Shown here: positions 5,677 to 14,655 of the stretch, one piece after another
Numbering within the stretch: position 1 is the stretch's first letter
Layout: every line of letters starts with the position of its first letter
Notes under the pieces: generated by a model
What the model was told of the DNA's origin: nothing
The model's database searches: none
What the model saw: the letters and a program-made list of their open reading frames with translations, nothing else
Program-made: the position numbers and the translations under genes
Origin: Syntrophales bacterium
GTDB lineage: Bacteria > Desulfobacterota > Syntrophia > Syntrophales > UBA2210
Assembly (NCBI GenBank): GCA_030655735.1
Contig: JAUSPK010000022.1
Coordinates: 1-15,521, forward strand
Length of the DNA: 15,521 bases
Reading direction: 5' to 3'

Positions 5677-7771
5677 CCTTCATGCTCAGTCGTATCTTTC
5701 CGCCCCTGTCGATATCGATGACCTTGACGCGGACCGTATCACCTTCACTCAGCACATCGGTGACCTTCTCCACCCGTTTGTTGTCCAGCTGGGATATGTG
5801 CACCAGACCGTCCGTGCCGGGCAGTATCTCCACAAAGGCCCCGAAATCGAGGATTTTTTTCACCGTGCCCTCGTAAATCCTGCCGATCTCCGGCTCTTCG
5901 GTCAGCGCCTTGACCATGGCGACCGCCCGTGCCGACGATTCGCCGTCATTCGAGGCTATGGTAACCGTGCCGTCATCGTCCACGTTCATCGACACACCTG
6001 TCTCACTGATAATATGCCGTATATTCTTTCCTCCGGTACCGATGACGTCCCGTATCTTCTCCTGCTTTACCACCATGGTGGTAATCCTCGGGGCGTACGG
6101 AGAAAGATCCTCCCGGGGGGCGGTCATGGTTTCATTCAATTTACCAATGATAAAGACCCTTCCCTCTCTTGCCTGATACAGGGCATCTTTCAGTATATCA
6201 CCTGAAAGCCTGTCGACCTTTATGTCCATCTGCAGGGCGGTGATCCCTTTTTTCGTGCCGCACACCTTAAAGTCCATATCTCCCGCATGATCCTCATCCC
6301 CGAGAATATCGGAAAGGATCACCACGTCATCACCTTCCTTCAAGAGCCCCATCGCAATGCCTGCGACAGTATCCTTGACCGGGACACCGGCATCCATGAG
6401 CGCTAGAGACCCTCCACATACCGTTGCCATGGAGGACGAGCCGTTTGAAGCCAATATCTCGGAAACGAGCCGGATCGTATAGGGAAATTCCTCATGCGAG
6501 GGGAGGAGGGGGAGCAATGCCTTTCGGGCAAGGGCGCCATGCCCTATCTCTCTCCTTCCGGGACCCCTCAGGAACTTGGCCTCTCCTACGGAGTAAGGGG
6601 GGAAGTTGTAGTGGAGCATAAACGTCCTCATCTCTTCCCCGCCGATGAAGTCCAGTCTCTGTTCATCCGAAGATGTCCCCAGCGTAAGGGCAACAAGGGC
6701 CTGCGTCTCGCCCCTGGTGAACAGCCCGGAGCCATGTACCCTGGGAAGGATACCGACCTCGGACGTAATCGTCCGTATATCGCTGTTGGACCGGCCATCT
6801 ATCCTCCGCTTATCCACCAGGATCATGTTCCGAATGATCTCCCGCTCCAGATCTTCAAAGACAGACCCGGCCTTGGGGTCATATCCGGCCTCGTCGGCGC
6901 TCAGCTCCTCCACCATCTTTTTCTTGACCTCGGCCCGCTGTGCGTACCGCTCCAGCTTTCTCCCCTCGAGATAGGCCTCTTTGAGTCCGGAATAGGCAAC
7001 ATCTCTGACCCTCTTCCGGAGTTCTTCACTGATCTCGACCGGTTCGAAGGCTCTCTTGGCCTTGCCCACAGACTGACAGAGAGTGTCCTGAAGCTCGATT
7101 GCCGGCCTCATGGACTCCAGTCCGAAATTGATGGCATCAAGAACCTCATCCTCAGGGACCTCGGAGGCTCCTCCCTCCAGCATGACGAGATTGACGTCAA
7201 AGGCTCCCTCTCCACCGGCGGAAGGAATCTTCCTTCCAACAAGAAACAGCTCCAGATCGGTCTGCTCCATCTGCTCGGCCGAGGGATTGCACACCAGCTC
7301 TCCATCTATCCTTCCCACTCGCACCCCCGCGATGGGGCCTTTGAACGGGATATCTGACATACAAAGGGCCGCGGAGGCTCCAAGCATAGCTGCGACATCG
7401 GAATCATTTTCAGCATCCACTGAAAGCACCGTCGCGACTATCTGGGTCTCATGAACATATCCCTGAGGGAAGAGGGGGCGTATCGACCGGTCAATAATTC
7501 TCGAGGTAAGGATCTCCTTCTCGTTGAGACGCGCCTCTCTCTTGAAAAATCCGCCGGGGATCTTCCCTGCGGCAAAGGTCTTCTCCTGATAGTCTACCGT
7601 AAGGGGCAGAAAATCCAGCCCCTCTCTCTTGGATTTAAGGGATACCGCTGTCACAAGGACAAGGGTATCTCCATAGGTTACCAATGCGGAACCATCCGCC
7701 TGCCCGGCGAGATAGTTCGTTGTGACAGACACATCTCTTCCCGCAAGAGTCGTTTTAAATACTTCTCTCAT
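5663..7771 (-). CDS. pnp: Polyribonucleotide nucleotidyltransferase (PNPase)
   Basis: A 702-residue phosphate-dependent 3'-5' exoribonuclease of the trimeric PNPase family, of normal length. It has two RNase PH-like halves: the first holds GGFFKREAR (73-81) and DRSIRPLFP (94-102), the second RTFMLHYNFPPYSVGE (382-397) and SSSMATVCGGSLALMDAGVP (445-464). The catalytic DILGDEDHAGDMDFKV (488-503) carries the acidic residues expected for the active site. A KH domain (IRDVIGTGGKNIR, 573-585) and an S1 domain (about 630-698, with LDFGAFVEILPGTDGLVHIS) follow. The ATG has AAAGGAG upstream. It starts 24 bases after rpsO, a spacer too short for the long RNase III-cleaved hairpin known from E. coli rpsO-pnp. 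Confidence 0.98.
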   Translation of the reverse strand: MREVFKTTLAGRDVSVTTNYLAGQADGSALVTYGDTLVLVTAVSLKSKREGLDFLPLTVDYQEKTFAAGKIPGGFFKREARLNEKEILTSRIIDRSIRPLFPQGYVHETQIVATVLSVDAENDSDVAAMLGASAALCMSDIPFKGPIAGVRVGRIDGELVCNPSAEQMEQTDLELFLVGRKIPSAGGEGAFDVNLVMLEGGASEVPEDEVLDAINFGLESMRPAIELQDTLCQSVGKAKRAFEPVEISEELRKRVRDVAYSGLKEAYLEGRKLERYAQRAEVKKKMVEELSADEAGYDPKAGSVFEDLEREIIRNMILVDKRRIDGRSNSDIRTITSEVGILPRVHGSGLFTRGETQALVALTLGTSSDEQRLDFIGGEEMRTFMLHYNFPPYSVGEAKFLRGPGRREIGHGALARKALLPLLPSHEEFPYTIRLVSEILASNGSSSMATVCGGSLALMDAGVPVKDTVAGIAMGLLKEGDDVVILSDILGDEDHAGDMDFKVCGTKKGITALQMDIKVDRLSGDILKDALYQAREGRVFIIGKLNETMTAPREDLSPYAPRITTMVVKQEKIRDVIGTGGKNIRHIISETGVSMNVDDDGTVTIASNDGESSARAVAMVKALTEEPEIGRIYEGTVKKILDFGAFVEILPGTDGLVHISQLDNKRVEKVTDVLSEGDTVRVKVIDIDRGGKIRLSMKDALE

Positions 7772-7795
7772 ATTATGAGTTACTCCTTTATTTTT

Positions 7796-8062
7796 TTATC
7801 TTCTTAACCCGAGGCGCTTGATAAGCTCCCGGTATCGTTCTATATCCTTTTTCTTGAGATAATCGAGCATGCTCCTCCTCTGCCCCACAAGTTTCAGGAG
7901 TCCCCTCCTGGAATGATGATCCTTTTTGTGGGTCTTGAAGTGATCCGTCAGATACTCTATCCTTCCGCTCAGAAGGGCAACCTGAACCTCCGGAGATCCG
8001 GTATCGCCCTCATGGGTCTGATAATCAGTTATTATCCCTTTTTTTCTTTCTTCATCTAGCAC
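7796..8062 (-). CDS. rpsO: 30S ribosomal protein S15
   Basis: An 88-residue small-subunit protein that binds 16S rRNA early in assembly. Signature stretches are THEGDTGSPEVQ (16-27), HKKDHHSRRGLL (45-56) and RRSMLDYL (62-69). The start is GTG at 8062: an in-frame TAG lies three codons upstream and there is no ATG near the N-terminus, so GTG is the only reasonable choice. GGGAGG lies ten bases before it. It sits between truB (40-base gap) and pnp (24-base gap), the classic order. S15 represses its own mRNA in several bacteria; no such element could be recognised in this short leader. Confidence 0.97.
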   Translation of the reverse strand: MLDEERKKGIITDYQTHEGDTGSPEVQVALLSGRIEYLTDHFKTHKKDHHSRRGLLKLVGQRRSMLDYLKKKDIERYRELIKRLGLRR

Positions 8063-8102
8063 AGCTGCCTATCCTCCCTTGTTTATTGTATCATACGTTT
8101 CT

Positions 8103-9032
8103 TTAGTTAAGAACCCTTAAGATCTTGACCGCCCGTTCCCCTTCATCCAACAGGGAAATCTCCTCCGAAGATAAAACCATCGTTGCAACAGCGGCGATCC
8201 TGCCACCTTGCGTGGTGAATTTTATCAGATCTCCCCTCTCCAGCAAAGGGGTGTTTTTATCCCTCAGGGTACCGCAATCGGGCTGATATCCCCGTCTTAT
8301 CCTGTCTGCGGTATCTTGATCAACAACAATCTCAGTCAGCCCTGGGAGCATCTCCGCCAGGGGAATGATGTTTTTCTCAATAGCTTCAAGCCTTTTCCCG
8401 TCGGCGAGGCCCTCAAGTGATATGGCGTCTTCCTGTCTGAAATAGCCGCTTCGCATCCGCCTGAGATCAAAGAGACAACCTCCGCATCCCAGCCTGTCCC
8501 CAATATCGGCACACAGCGATCGGATATAGGTGCCCTTTGAGCAGGATACATCAAAGGTCACATAGGGCATCTGTATCTCTGTCACGCTGATGTGATGTAT
8601 CGTAACATCTCTCAGGGGAGGTTCAATGTCAACCCCCTGTCGTGTCCATTTATAGAGAGGTTTGCCCTTGAACTTGACAGCGGAATATTTCGGGGCCCTC
8701 TGCTCTATCCGACCGACAAAACCCTCTACCGTCTCCCGTATCTCTTTTTCCTGGAGATGGGGTTCACAGCGGTCTATCACCTCACCTTCCCTGTCAAGGG
8801 TGTCCGTCCTGACGCCCAGAAGCAACGTGGCACAGTACTCCTTGTCCTCATGCAACAAGAACCGTGTGAGCTTCGTCGCCTCATTTACGCAAACGGCAAG
8901 AACTCCCGTTGCCAACGGGTCGAGCGTTCCCGCATGTCCGACCTTCTTCGCCCCGAGCGATTTTTTGACATCACGGACAACATCGTGAGACGTCCTTCCG
9001 GACGGTTTGTCAATGATCAATACTCCATCCAT
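8103..9032 (-). CDS. truB: tRNA pseudouridine(55) synthase TruB
   Basis: A 309-residue enzyme that converts U55 in the tRNA T-loop to pseudouridine. It opens with GVLIIDKPSGRTSHDVV. The catalytic Asp38 lies in GHAGTLDPLATGVL (32-45), KYSAVK is at 115-120 and GTYIRSL at 167-173. A C-terminal PUA-like domain spans about 235-309. The stretch LGCGGCLFDLRRMRSGYF (181-198) matches the family but has GGC where a Gly-Ala-His is common. No strong ribosome binding site lies before the ATG and no in-frame alternative start exists upstream, so translation may depend on coupling with nrnA, which ends 29 bases earlier. Confidence 0.96.
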   Translation of the reverse strand: MDGVLIIDKPSGRTSHDVVRDVKKSLGAKKVGHAGTLDPLATGVLAVCVNEATKLTRFLLHEDKEYCATLLLGVRTDTLDREGEVIDRCEPHLQEKEIRETVEGFVGRIEQRAPKYSAVKFKGKPLYKWTRQGVDIEPPLRDVTIHHISVTEIQMPYVTFDVSCSKGTYIRSLCADIGDRLGCGGCLFDLRRMRSGYFRQEDAISLEGLADGKRLEAIEKNIIPLAEMLPGLTEIVVDQDTADRIRRGYQPDCGTLRDKNTPLLERGDLIKFTTQGGRIAAVATMVLSSEEISLLDEGERAVKILRVLN

Positions 9033-9061
9033 ATCAAAGGCTTTATACCGGGAGACCCTCG

Positions 9062-10015
9062 TTACATCGACACCGCTATCGCATCGAGAACCATCCCCCT
9101 GACGGTTTTAAAATCTCCTTCAACCCTGCAGGCGGAGGCATTCCTATGCCCCCCCCCTCCCAGTGCGCGCGCTATCTTTTCTACATCGACGTCTCCCTTG
9201 GATCGCAGGCTTATCTTAAACCGGTCTTCGGAAACCTCGTAACAGCAGACGGCAATTTCAACACCCTGTATCGAACGGACCGTATCGACAAGGCCCTCCG
9301 TGTGCTCCGGAAGCGCCCCCTCTTTGCGGAGCATCTTCTGCGTGACAGAGACGACCCCCACCCGTCCCTCCTCGTACAATTGCAGGGTGTCCAGAACCAT
9401 CCCCATCAGTCGAATCTGTATGGCGGGTTTGGTCTCATAGATGTTTTGCGCTATGTATCGGCAGTCCGCACCCATCTCCACCAGATCGGCCGCCACCCTG
9501 AAGGTGGCGCTCCCCGTGTTGGAATACTGGAAACTGCCGGTATCCGTGAGGATAGCCGTGTATATATTCGTCGCAATGTCTCCGGTGATCGCAATCCCCA
9601 TATTCTTGAGGAGGCGATGGATCATCTCTCCCGTGGAACTTGCCCCTGAATCGGTCAACAATATTTCTGAAAAGGTGCCGACCGAGGCATGGTGATCAAT
9701 ATTAACGATCTTTTGTATAGAGCTTATTTTGTCCTGTTCATCTCCGACCCTTGAGATATCACTGCAATCCAGGACGAAAACCGCATCAAATCCGTCGACA
9801 GCGTCCAGGGAATGGACAATCGCCTTTGCACCGGGAAGAAATGCATAAATGGCCGGCGTCCTATCCTGGTTATACACGACGGCATCCTTCCCCATATCGC
9901 GCAGCACATGGTACAGGGCCAGCTCGGATCCCAGGGCATCACCATCCGGTCTCATGTGGGACGTGATGAGAAAGTTGGTGCCGGAATGTATAACCTCGGC
10001 AATTTCATCAAACAT
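9062..10015 (-). CDS. nrnA: DHH/DHHA1 phosphoesterase, NrnA-type nanoRNase / pAp phosphatase
   Basis: A 317-residue soluble phosphoesterase. DHH-family metal-binding motifs are present: SHMRPDGDALGS (19-30), VLDCSD (81-86), the eponymous DHH in NIDHHAS (105-111) and ILTDTGSF (155-162). The DHHA1 substrate domain ends in GGGGHRNAS (286-294). NrnA members degrade very short RNAs and dephosphorylate 3'-phosphoadenosine 5'-phosphate; some relatives act on cyclic-di-AMP or pApA, and sequence alone does not settle which. It overlaps the end of rbfA by 8 bases, with GGAGAT upstream inside rbfA as ribosome binding site, so it is coupled to ribosome maturation and RNA decay genes. Confidence 0.92.
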   Translation of the reverse strand: MFDEIAEVIHSGTNFLITSHMRPDGDALGSELALYHVLRDMGKDAVVYNQDRTPAIYAFLPGAKAIVHSLDAVDGFDAVFVLDCSDISRVGDEQDKISSIQKIVNIDHHASVGTFSEILLTDSGASSTGEMIHRLLKNMGIAITGDIATNIYTAILTDTGSFQYSNTGSATFRVAADLVEMGADCRYIAQNIYETKPAIQIRLMGMVLDTLQLYEEGRVGVVSVTQKMLRKEGALPEHTEGLVDTVRSIQGVEIAVCCYEVSEDRFKISLRSKGDVDVEKIARALGGGGHRNASACRVEGDFKTVRGMVLDAIAVSM

Positions 10016-10355
10016 CTTTTTCTATCTCCGTCAGCAGCCGGTTAATGCGGTCCCCATATTCAAAAGATTCATCAAAGGTAAACTTGATTTCAGGGACATA
10101 GCGAAGCCGCAACCGTTTTCCCAGTTCTTTTCTCAGAAAACCGGCGGCCCGGTGAAGACCTTTCATCGTCTCGTCACTGCAGGCGTTCTGCCCCATCCGA
10201 ACAAAAAAGACTCTCGCCTGGCGGAGATCATCCGTCACCTTAACACCGGTAACCGTTATTTCCTGTACCTGTGGATCATTGATCTGCCTCAACAGGATAT
10301 TCGAAATCTCAACCTTTATGAGATCGGCAACCTTATCAGCTCTCTTGAAACTCAT
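10008..10355 (-). CDS. rbfA: 30S ribosome-binding factor RbfA
   Basis: A 115-residue KH-fold protein that assists maturation of the 5' end of 16S rRNA in the 30S subunit. It starts with SFKRADKVADLIKVEISNIL and has the typical DPQVQEITVTGVKVTDDL (28-45) and RKELGKRLRLRYVPEIKF (75-92). The ATG at 10355 was chosen because family members begin close to this FKRADKVA stretch. A start at 10388 would add 11 unsupported residues. It overlaps the end of the DUF503 gene by 20 bases and nrnA by 8, giving a chain of overlapping frames. Confidence 0.95.
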   Translation of the reverse strand: MSFKRADKVADLIKVEISNILLRQINDPQVQEITVTGVKVTDDLRQARVFFVRMGQNACSDETMKGLHRAAGFLRKELGKRLRLRYVPEIKFTFDESFEYGDRINRLLTEIEKDV

Positions 10356-10677
10356 CGATTCTATGATCCCCACAGCCGGTCCAGGCACCAGAGATACTGT
10401 ACATCTCTATCGAAACATTCACTATGTCGGCCAGATTCAGCCCTTCTATAAAATTCACAACCTTATCCATCTTTGAATTTACAAAACCCCTCTCGTTTCC
10501 CACTATGCCAAACCCAATCCGGCATCTTTTCCAGTCATCATATGCCCCCACCTCTGCTATGGAAACATTGAACGTGTTCTTTGTTCTGCCCAGTATCCTC
10601 CGCACCACCGATCTTTTCTCTTTCAAAGATCTGCTGCCTCCGACAAAGACATCCATGATTCCCGTACCGACTACCAT
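10336..10677 (-). CDS. ylxP: DUF503 family protein, YlxP-like
   Basis: A 113-residue small protein of the DUF503 family, found between infB and rbfA in many bacteria (YlxP in Bacillus). Recognisable stretches are RSLKEKRSVVRRI (16-28), FNVSIAEVG (36-44) and FGIVGNERGFVNS (56-68). Its exact role is not established; the constant location suggests a part in ribosome assembly or translation, which is inference. GAGGG lies about ten bases before the ATG. It starts 58 bases after infB and its end overlaps rbfA. The symbol is given by family and position, not by proven function. Confidence 0.88.
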   Translation of the reverse strand: MVVGTGIMDVFVGGSRSLKEKRSVVRRILGRTKNTFNVSIAEVGAYDDWKRCRIGFGIVGNERGFVNSKMDKVVNFIEGLNLADIVNVSIEMYSISGAWTGCGDHRIDEFQES

Positions 10678-10735
10678 CGGAAAACAACCCTCGGCACATC
10701 AAACGCTATCTCATATACATGACGTAGAGGGGCTG

Positions 10736-13240
10736 CTACAGTTTTCTGGCTACTGCCTCTCGTGTATACGTTTCTATGACATCCCCTTCCTTGATATCAT
10801 TAAACCCTTCTATCCCAATACCGCATTCAAAACCGGATAGCACCTCCTTGGCATCATCCTTGAATCTCTTGAGCGAGAGGAAGGTGCCGTCATGAACAAC
10901 CACCCCGTCTCTCAGGAGTCTCAACCGGGCATTTCTGATTAGCTTGCCGTCGGTCACGCGGCTTCCCGCAACCGTGCCGATCTTTGACACCTTGAAGACC
11001 TGCAGCACTTCGGCACGTCCCTGAACGGCCTCTTCATACACTGGCTCAAGGAGCCCTTCCATGGCATTTCGTACATCGGCAATGGCATCATATATGACAT
11101 CGTAGAGTTTGACACTTACGCCTTCTTTTTCGACAATCTCCGAGACCCTCGCGTCAGGTCTGACCTTGAACCCTATGATGATCGCATCGGACGCCGATGC
11201 CAGCATAACATCCGTCTCGGTGATCGCGCCAGCGGAGTTGTGGATCAGTTTCAACTTCACATCTTCCGTGCTGAGTTTCAGAAGGGCCTCCGAAAGGGCC
11301 TCCACAGATCCCTGGACATCGGCCTTAATAATAACATTCAGCTCCTTGGCCCCCTCCTGGATCCTCTCATACAGCTGCTCAAGGGTGACCTTTGAAGTTT
11401 TGGAGAGCTCTTTCTCCCGCTCTTTCCTCAACCAATGATCACCTATGATTCGCGCCTTCCTTTCGTCCTCAACACAGACAAAGTCCATACCGGCCTGCGG
11501 CACACCGGAAAAGCCCACGACCTCGACCGGCATGGAAGGACCCGCCTGGGCAACTCTGCGCCCCTTGTCGTCGGTCATGGCCCGCACCCTGCCATACTCC
11601 ATCTTGGATACAACGGCATCACCCTCTCTCAGGGTCCCCTCCTGGACGATGACCGTGGCTACCGGGCCTCTCCCCCGGTCGAGCTTTGCTTCAATGACAA
11701 CTCCCCGCGCCAACCGGTCCGGGTCGGCCGTAAGCTCCAGGATATCCGCCTGGAGAAGGATCAGTTCCATCAACTCCTCTATCCCCACCTTCTGTTTCGC
11801 CGAAACCTCCGCATAGATGGTATCCCCTCCCCATGCCTCGGGCACAAGCTCGAATTCCGAAAGCTGTTGTTTTATCCTTTCGGGATCGGCATTCGGCTTG
11901 TCGATCTTATTGACCGCAACGATGATCGGGACACCGGCAGCTCGGGAATGATTGATCGCCTCAACCGTCTGATCCATGACACCGTCGTCAGCGGCAACCA
12001 CAAGCACCACGATATCGGTTACCTGAGCCCCCCTCGCCCTCATTGCCGTGAAGGCCGCATGCCCCGGCGTATCCAGAAACACGATATCCTTTTCGTTGAT
12101 ACGCACATGATATGCCCCTATCGCCTGGGTTATGCCGCCTGACTCGCCCTCTATAACGTTCGTCTGCCGTATCACATCCAGGAGTGAGGTCTTGCCATGA
12201 TCGACATGGCCCATGATGGTCACCACGGGGGCCCTCGGCTTGAGAGTGGCGGGGAGAGATTCCTCCCTGTGTATGATATCCTCATACTCCGCCCCGACAG
12301 ATTCCACCTGATATCCGAATTCACCGGCAACGAGGGTCGCGGCATCGATATCTATCGACTGGTTGATCGTAACCATCATCCCCAGCGAGACAAGCTTGCT
12401 GATCAATTCACCGACCTTGATTCCCATTTTTCTGGCGAGGTCACCTATCTGGATGGCCTCTTCTATCTTTATCCTCCTCTTGATCGCCTTGGGGGTCGTA
12501 ATCTCTGTCGCCTTTATCCGGGTGGCAGAGATAACCTTCTCCTCTTTCCAACTCCTGCGATCCTCCTGGGATTTTCCTCTTCTGGACCGCTTTCCCTTTT
12601 TATCGAACTGCTGCTTGAGGAAGGTCTTCTTTTTTCGGACTTCCTCCCCTATATGAACCTCAACCGGCTTCTTCATTTTATGCGATGGTTTCTGCGGCGC
12701 TTTTTCCTCTTTTTCGGCCGCAGGTTCGGGCTCCTGGGGCACCACTCTCACCTTTTCCCGTGGGGGCACAACCTTCTCCTCCGGGGGCACAATCTTCGGT
12801 TCTTTCTTTACGGCCGCTCGGACGATTGTTGCGGAAGTTCTGCGCGGCTTCTTCTCCGGCACTACTCTCTTTTCTTTTTTCTCATCTTCTCTTTCTTTTT
12901 CCGTATCTTCAACTGGCGCAGCCTCCCGAGCCGCTTCTTCTTCCTCCGCCTCCCCTATTGCCCCTTCCATCTCCGGCTGAAGTTCAGCATGGGTCTCCTC
13001 GACCTCGGGGGTGGACTGTCGTACTGCCCTCCTTCTGATGACCGTTTTCTTAACCCTTTCTTCTACGATCGCGTCCTTCTCGCCCAGGGCAAACTCCGTT
13101 CGCACCCTCTCAACATCACTATCTTCAAGGGAACTGGAATGGGCCTTGACGGCTATTCCGAGTTTCTCCAGTCGCGTGATAAGATCTTTGTTCTCTATGC
13201 CGAGCTCTTTGGCCAACTCGTAGACTCTTATTTTGGACAT
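10736..13240 (-). CDS. infB: Translation initiation factor IF-2
   Basis: An 834-residue GTPase that places fMet-tRNA on the 30S subunit and promotes subunit joining. An N-terminal IF2_N helix domain (1 to about 50) is followed by a long Glu/Lys/Pro-rich linker (about 55-245) and a second IF2_N-like domain (about 255-310). GTPase motifs are GHVDHGKT (344-351), DTPGH (390-394), NKID (444-447) and SAK (480-482). Domains II, III and the C-terminal fMet-binding domain run to the end. The ATG at 13240, with AGGAG upstream, gives the normal MSKIRVYELAKELG start; a start at 13273 would add 11 residues. It lies 44 bases after nusA. The ylxR and ylxQ genes found here in Firmicutes are absent. Confidence 0.98.
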   Translation of the reverse strand: MSKIRVYELAKELGIENKDLITRLEKLGIAVKAHSSSLEDSDVERVRTEFALGEKDAIVEERVKKTVIRRRAVRQSTPEVEETHAELQPEMEGAIGEAEEEEAAREAAPVEDTEKEREDEKKEKRVVPEKKPRRTSATIVRAAVKKEPKIVPPEEKVVPPREKVRVVPQEPEPAAEKEEKAPQKPSHKMKKPVEVHIGEEVRKKKTFLKQQFDKKGKRSRRGKSQEDRRSWKEEKVISATRIKATEITTPKAIKRRIKIEEAIQIGDLARKMGIKVGELISKLVSLGMMVTINQSIDIDAATLVAGEFGYQVESVGAEYEDIIHREESLPATLKPRAPVVTIMGHVDHGKTSLLDVIRQTNVIEGESGGITQAIGAYHVRINEKDIVFLDTPGHAAFTAMRARGAQVTDIVVLVVAADDGVMDQTVEAINHSRAAGVPIIVAVNKIDKPNADPERIKQQLSEFELVPEAWGGDTIYAEVSAKQKVGIEELMELILLQADILELTADPDRLARGVVIEAKLDRGRGPVATVIVQEGTLREGDAVVSKMEYGRVRAMTDDKGRRVAQAGPSMPVEVVGFSGVPQAGMDFVCVEDERKARIIGDHWLRKEREKELSKTSKVTLEQLYERIQEGAKELNVIIKADVQGSVEALSEALLKLSTEDVKLKLIHNSAGAITETDVMLASASDAIIIGFKVRPDARVSEIVEKEGVSVKLYDVIYDAIADVRNAMEGLLEPVYEEAVQGRAEVLQVFKVSKIGTVAGSRVTDGKLIRNARLRLLRDGVVVHDGTFLSLKRFKDDAKEVLSGFECGIGIEGFNDIKEGDVIETYTREAVARKL

Positions 13241-13284
13241 TATGGGAACTCCTGGTTGCCTTGCCGGCAGCATACGGACAGTTT

Positions 13285-14553
13285 TTACATATCTTCAGAA
13301 AGGCTCTCGCCGCTTTCGCTATCGATAATTTTTTTTGCCTCTTCAACCCAGGCGGTTGCCTTCTTCTCGCTGATTCCCTTTATGGAACTAAGCGCCTCGG
13401 GTTCCGCCGAAGCCACCATTGCGACGCCCTTGAATCCTTCCTCATAGAGGAGATCGGCTGTACGTTCACCGACACCGGGGATATTCATGAGAGAGGTGAG
13501 CCCCTCTTTTTCCGCTACCGCCACACCTGTTTCGTTCTTGACATCAATCTTCCAGCCGGTAAGCCTGGCGGCCAATCTGACATTCTGGCCGGACCTCCCA
13601 ATCGCCAGGGAAAGCTGATCATCCGGCACGACAACCTCCATAGTCCGGGCCTCTTCATCCATGTACACCCTGTCCACCTTGGCCGGTGACAGGGCATTGC
13701 ATACATACCTCACCGGATCCTCGGAACAGGGAACGATGTCTATCTTTTCCCCTCTCAGCTCCTGCACAACCCCCTGTACCCGCGATCCTCTCATGCCGAC
13801 ACACGCTCCGACCGGGTCAATGTCTCTGTCGCTCGACCGGACGGAGATCTTGGTCCTGTTTCCCGGTTCCCTCGCTATATTGACAATCTCTATCAACCCT
13901 TCGGATATTTCGGGAACTTCCATTTCAAAGAGGGCCCTGACAAGGCCAGGGTGTGTCCTGGACAAAAGTATCTGAGGACCCTTGGATATCCTCTTGACGT
14001 CGTATATATATGCCCGTATCCGCTCCCCTCGCCTGAACGATTCCCTCTTTATCTGTTCGGAAGGAAGGACAATCCCCTCCGACATGCCGAGGCTGATAAT
14101 GATGCTCCCACCCTCGAATCTCTGCACAAAACCGTTGACAAGTTCGCCTTTTCTGTCTTTGTATTCCTCGTAGACATTGTCACGCTCGGCATCCTTGACC
14201 TTCTGAATGATAATCTGCTTGGCCGTCTGAACGGCAATCCTCCCGAAGGTGTCTGTCTCTATCTTTATCCCGAGGCTGTCTCCCAGTTCCGCATCTTCAT
14301 CCAGGGTTTCACGCGTCTCTTGCAGGGATATCTGTGTGTCGGGACTTAGGACGTGCTCCACAACTGTCTTAAACAGGAAGGTTTCCATCTCTCCCGCTTC
14401 CTCGTTGTAGTTCACCTCAAGATCCAGGTCCAGCCCCAGTTTCTTCCGCGCGGCGGTCAAAACGGCTGTTTCCAACGCATCTATGATTATTTCCTTGTCT
14501 ATGCCTTTTTCTTTTCCCATCTGTTCGATGAGACGTGTAAGATCTGGCAACAT
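13285..14553 (-). CDS. nusA: Transcription termination/antitermination factor NusA
   Basis: A 422-residue RNA polymerase-binding factor that controls pausing, termination and rRNA antitermination. It has an N-terminal polymerase-binding domain (1 to about 125, with TAKQIIIQKVKDAERD), an S1 domain (about 135-200), KH1 with DPVGACVGMRGSRVQ (246-260) and KH2 with LSLAIGRSGQNVR (314-326). In place of the two acidic repeats of E. coli NusA, the C-terminus has a helix-hairpin-helix region (about 352-410, IPGVGERTADLLYEEGF). GGAGG precedes the ATG. It lies 102 bases after rimP. NusA represses its own operon in E. coli; the terminator in the leader of this operon makes similar control possible here (inference). 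Confidence 0.97.
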   Translation of the reverse strand: MLPDLTRLIEQMGKEKGIDKEIIIDALETAVLTAARKKLGLDLDLEVNYNEEAGEMETFLFKTVVEHVLSPDTQISLQETRETLDEDAELGDSLGIKIETDTFGRIAVQTAKQIIIQKVKDAERDNVYEEYKDRKGELVNGFVQRFEGGSIIISLGMSEGIVLPSEQIKRESFRRGERIRAYIYDVKRISKGPQILLSRTHPGLVRALFEMEVPEISEGLIEIVNIAREPGNRTKISVRSSDRDIDPVGACVGMRGSRVQGVVQELRGEKIDIVPCSEDPVRYVCNALSPAKVDRVYMDEEARTMEVVVPDDQLSLAIGRSGQNVRLAARLTGWKIDVKNETGVAVAEKEGLTSLMNIPGVGERTADLLYEEGFKGVAMVASAEPEALSSIKGISEKKATAWVEEAKKIIDSESGESLSEDM

Positions 14554-14655
14554 GTTACCGGTCCTCCGAGCTAAAATTGACGGATTCGTAAAAATTCACC
14601 TTTTCCGATGCATCGTGATCATACTGCCATCCAATCCCGACCTTCCGAAAAAGTG

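Noticed and set aside
6494..7357. Plus-strand frame of 287 codons opposite pnp
   Set aside because: It is fully inside pnp on the other strand, with no recognisable domain or start signal.
13241..13273. Upstream ATG extending IF2 by 11 residues
   Set aside because: The family begins with the MSKIRVYELAKELG stretch, and AGGAG is placed for the ATG at 13240.
12197..13447. Long plus-strand frame (416 codons) opposite infB
   Set aside because: It is a shadow of the infB coding strand; its Leu/Phe/Arg-rich, low-complexity product reflects the Glu/Lys-rich IF2 linker read backwards.
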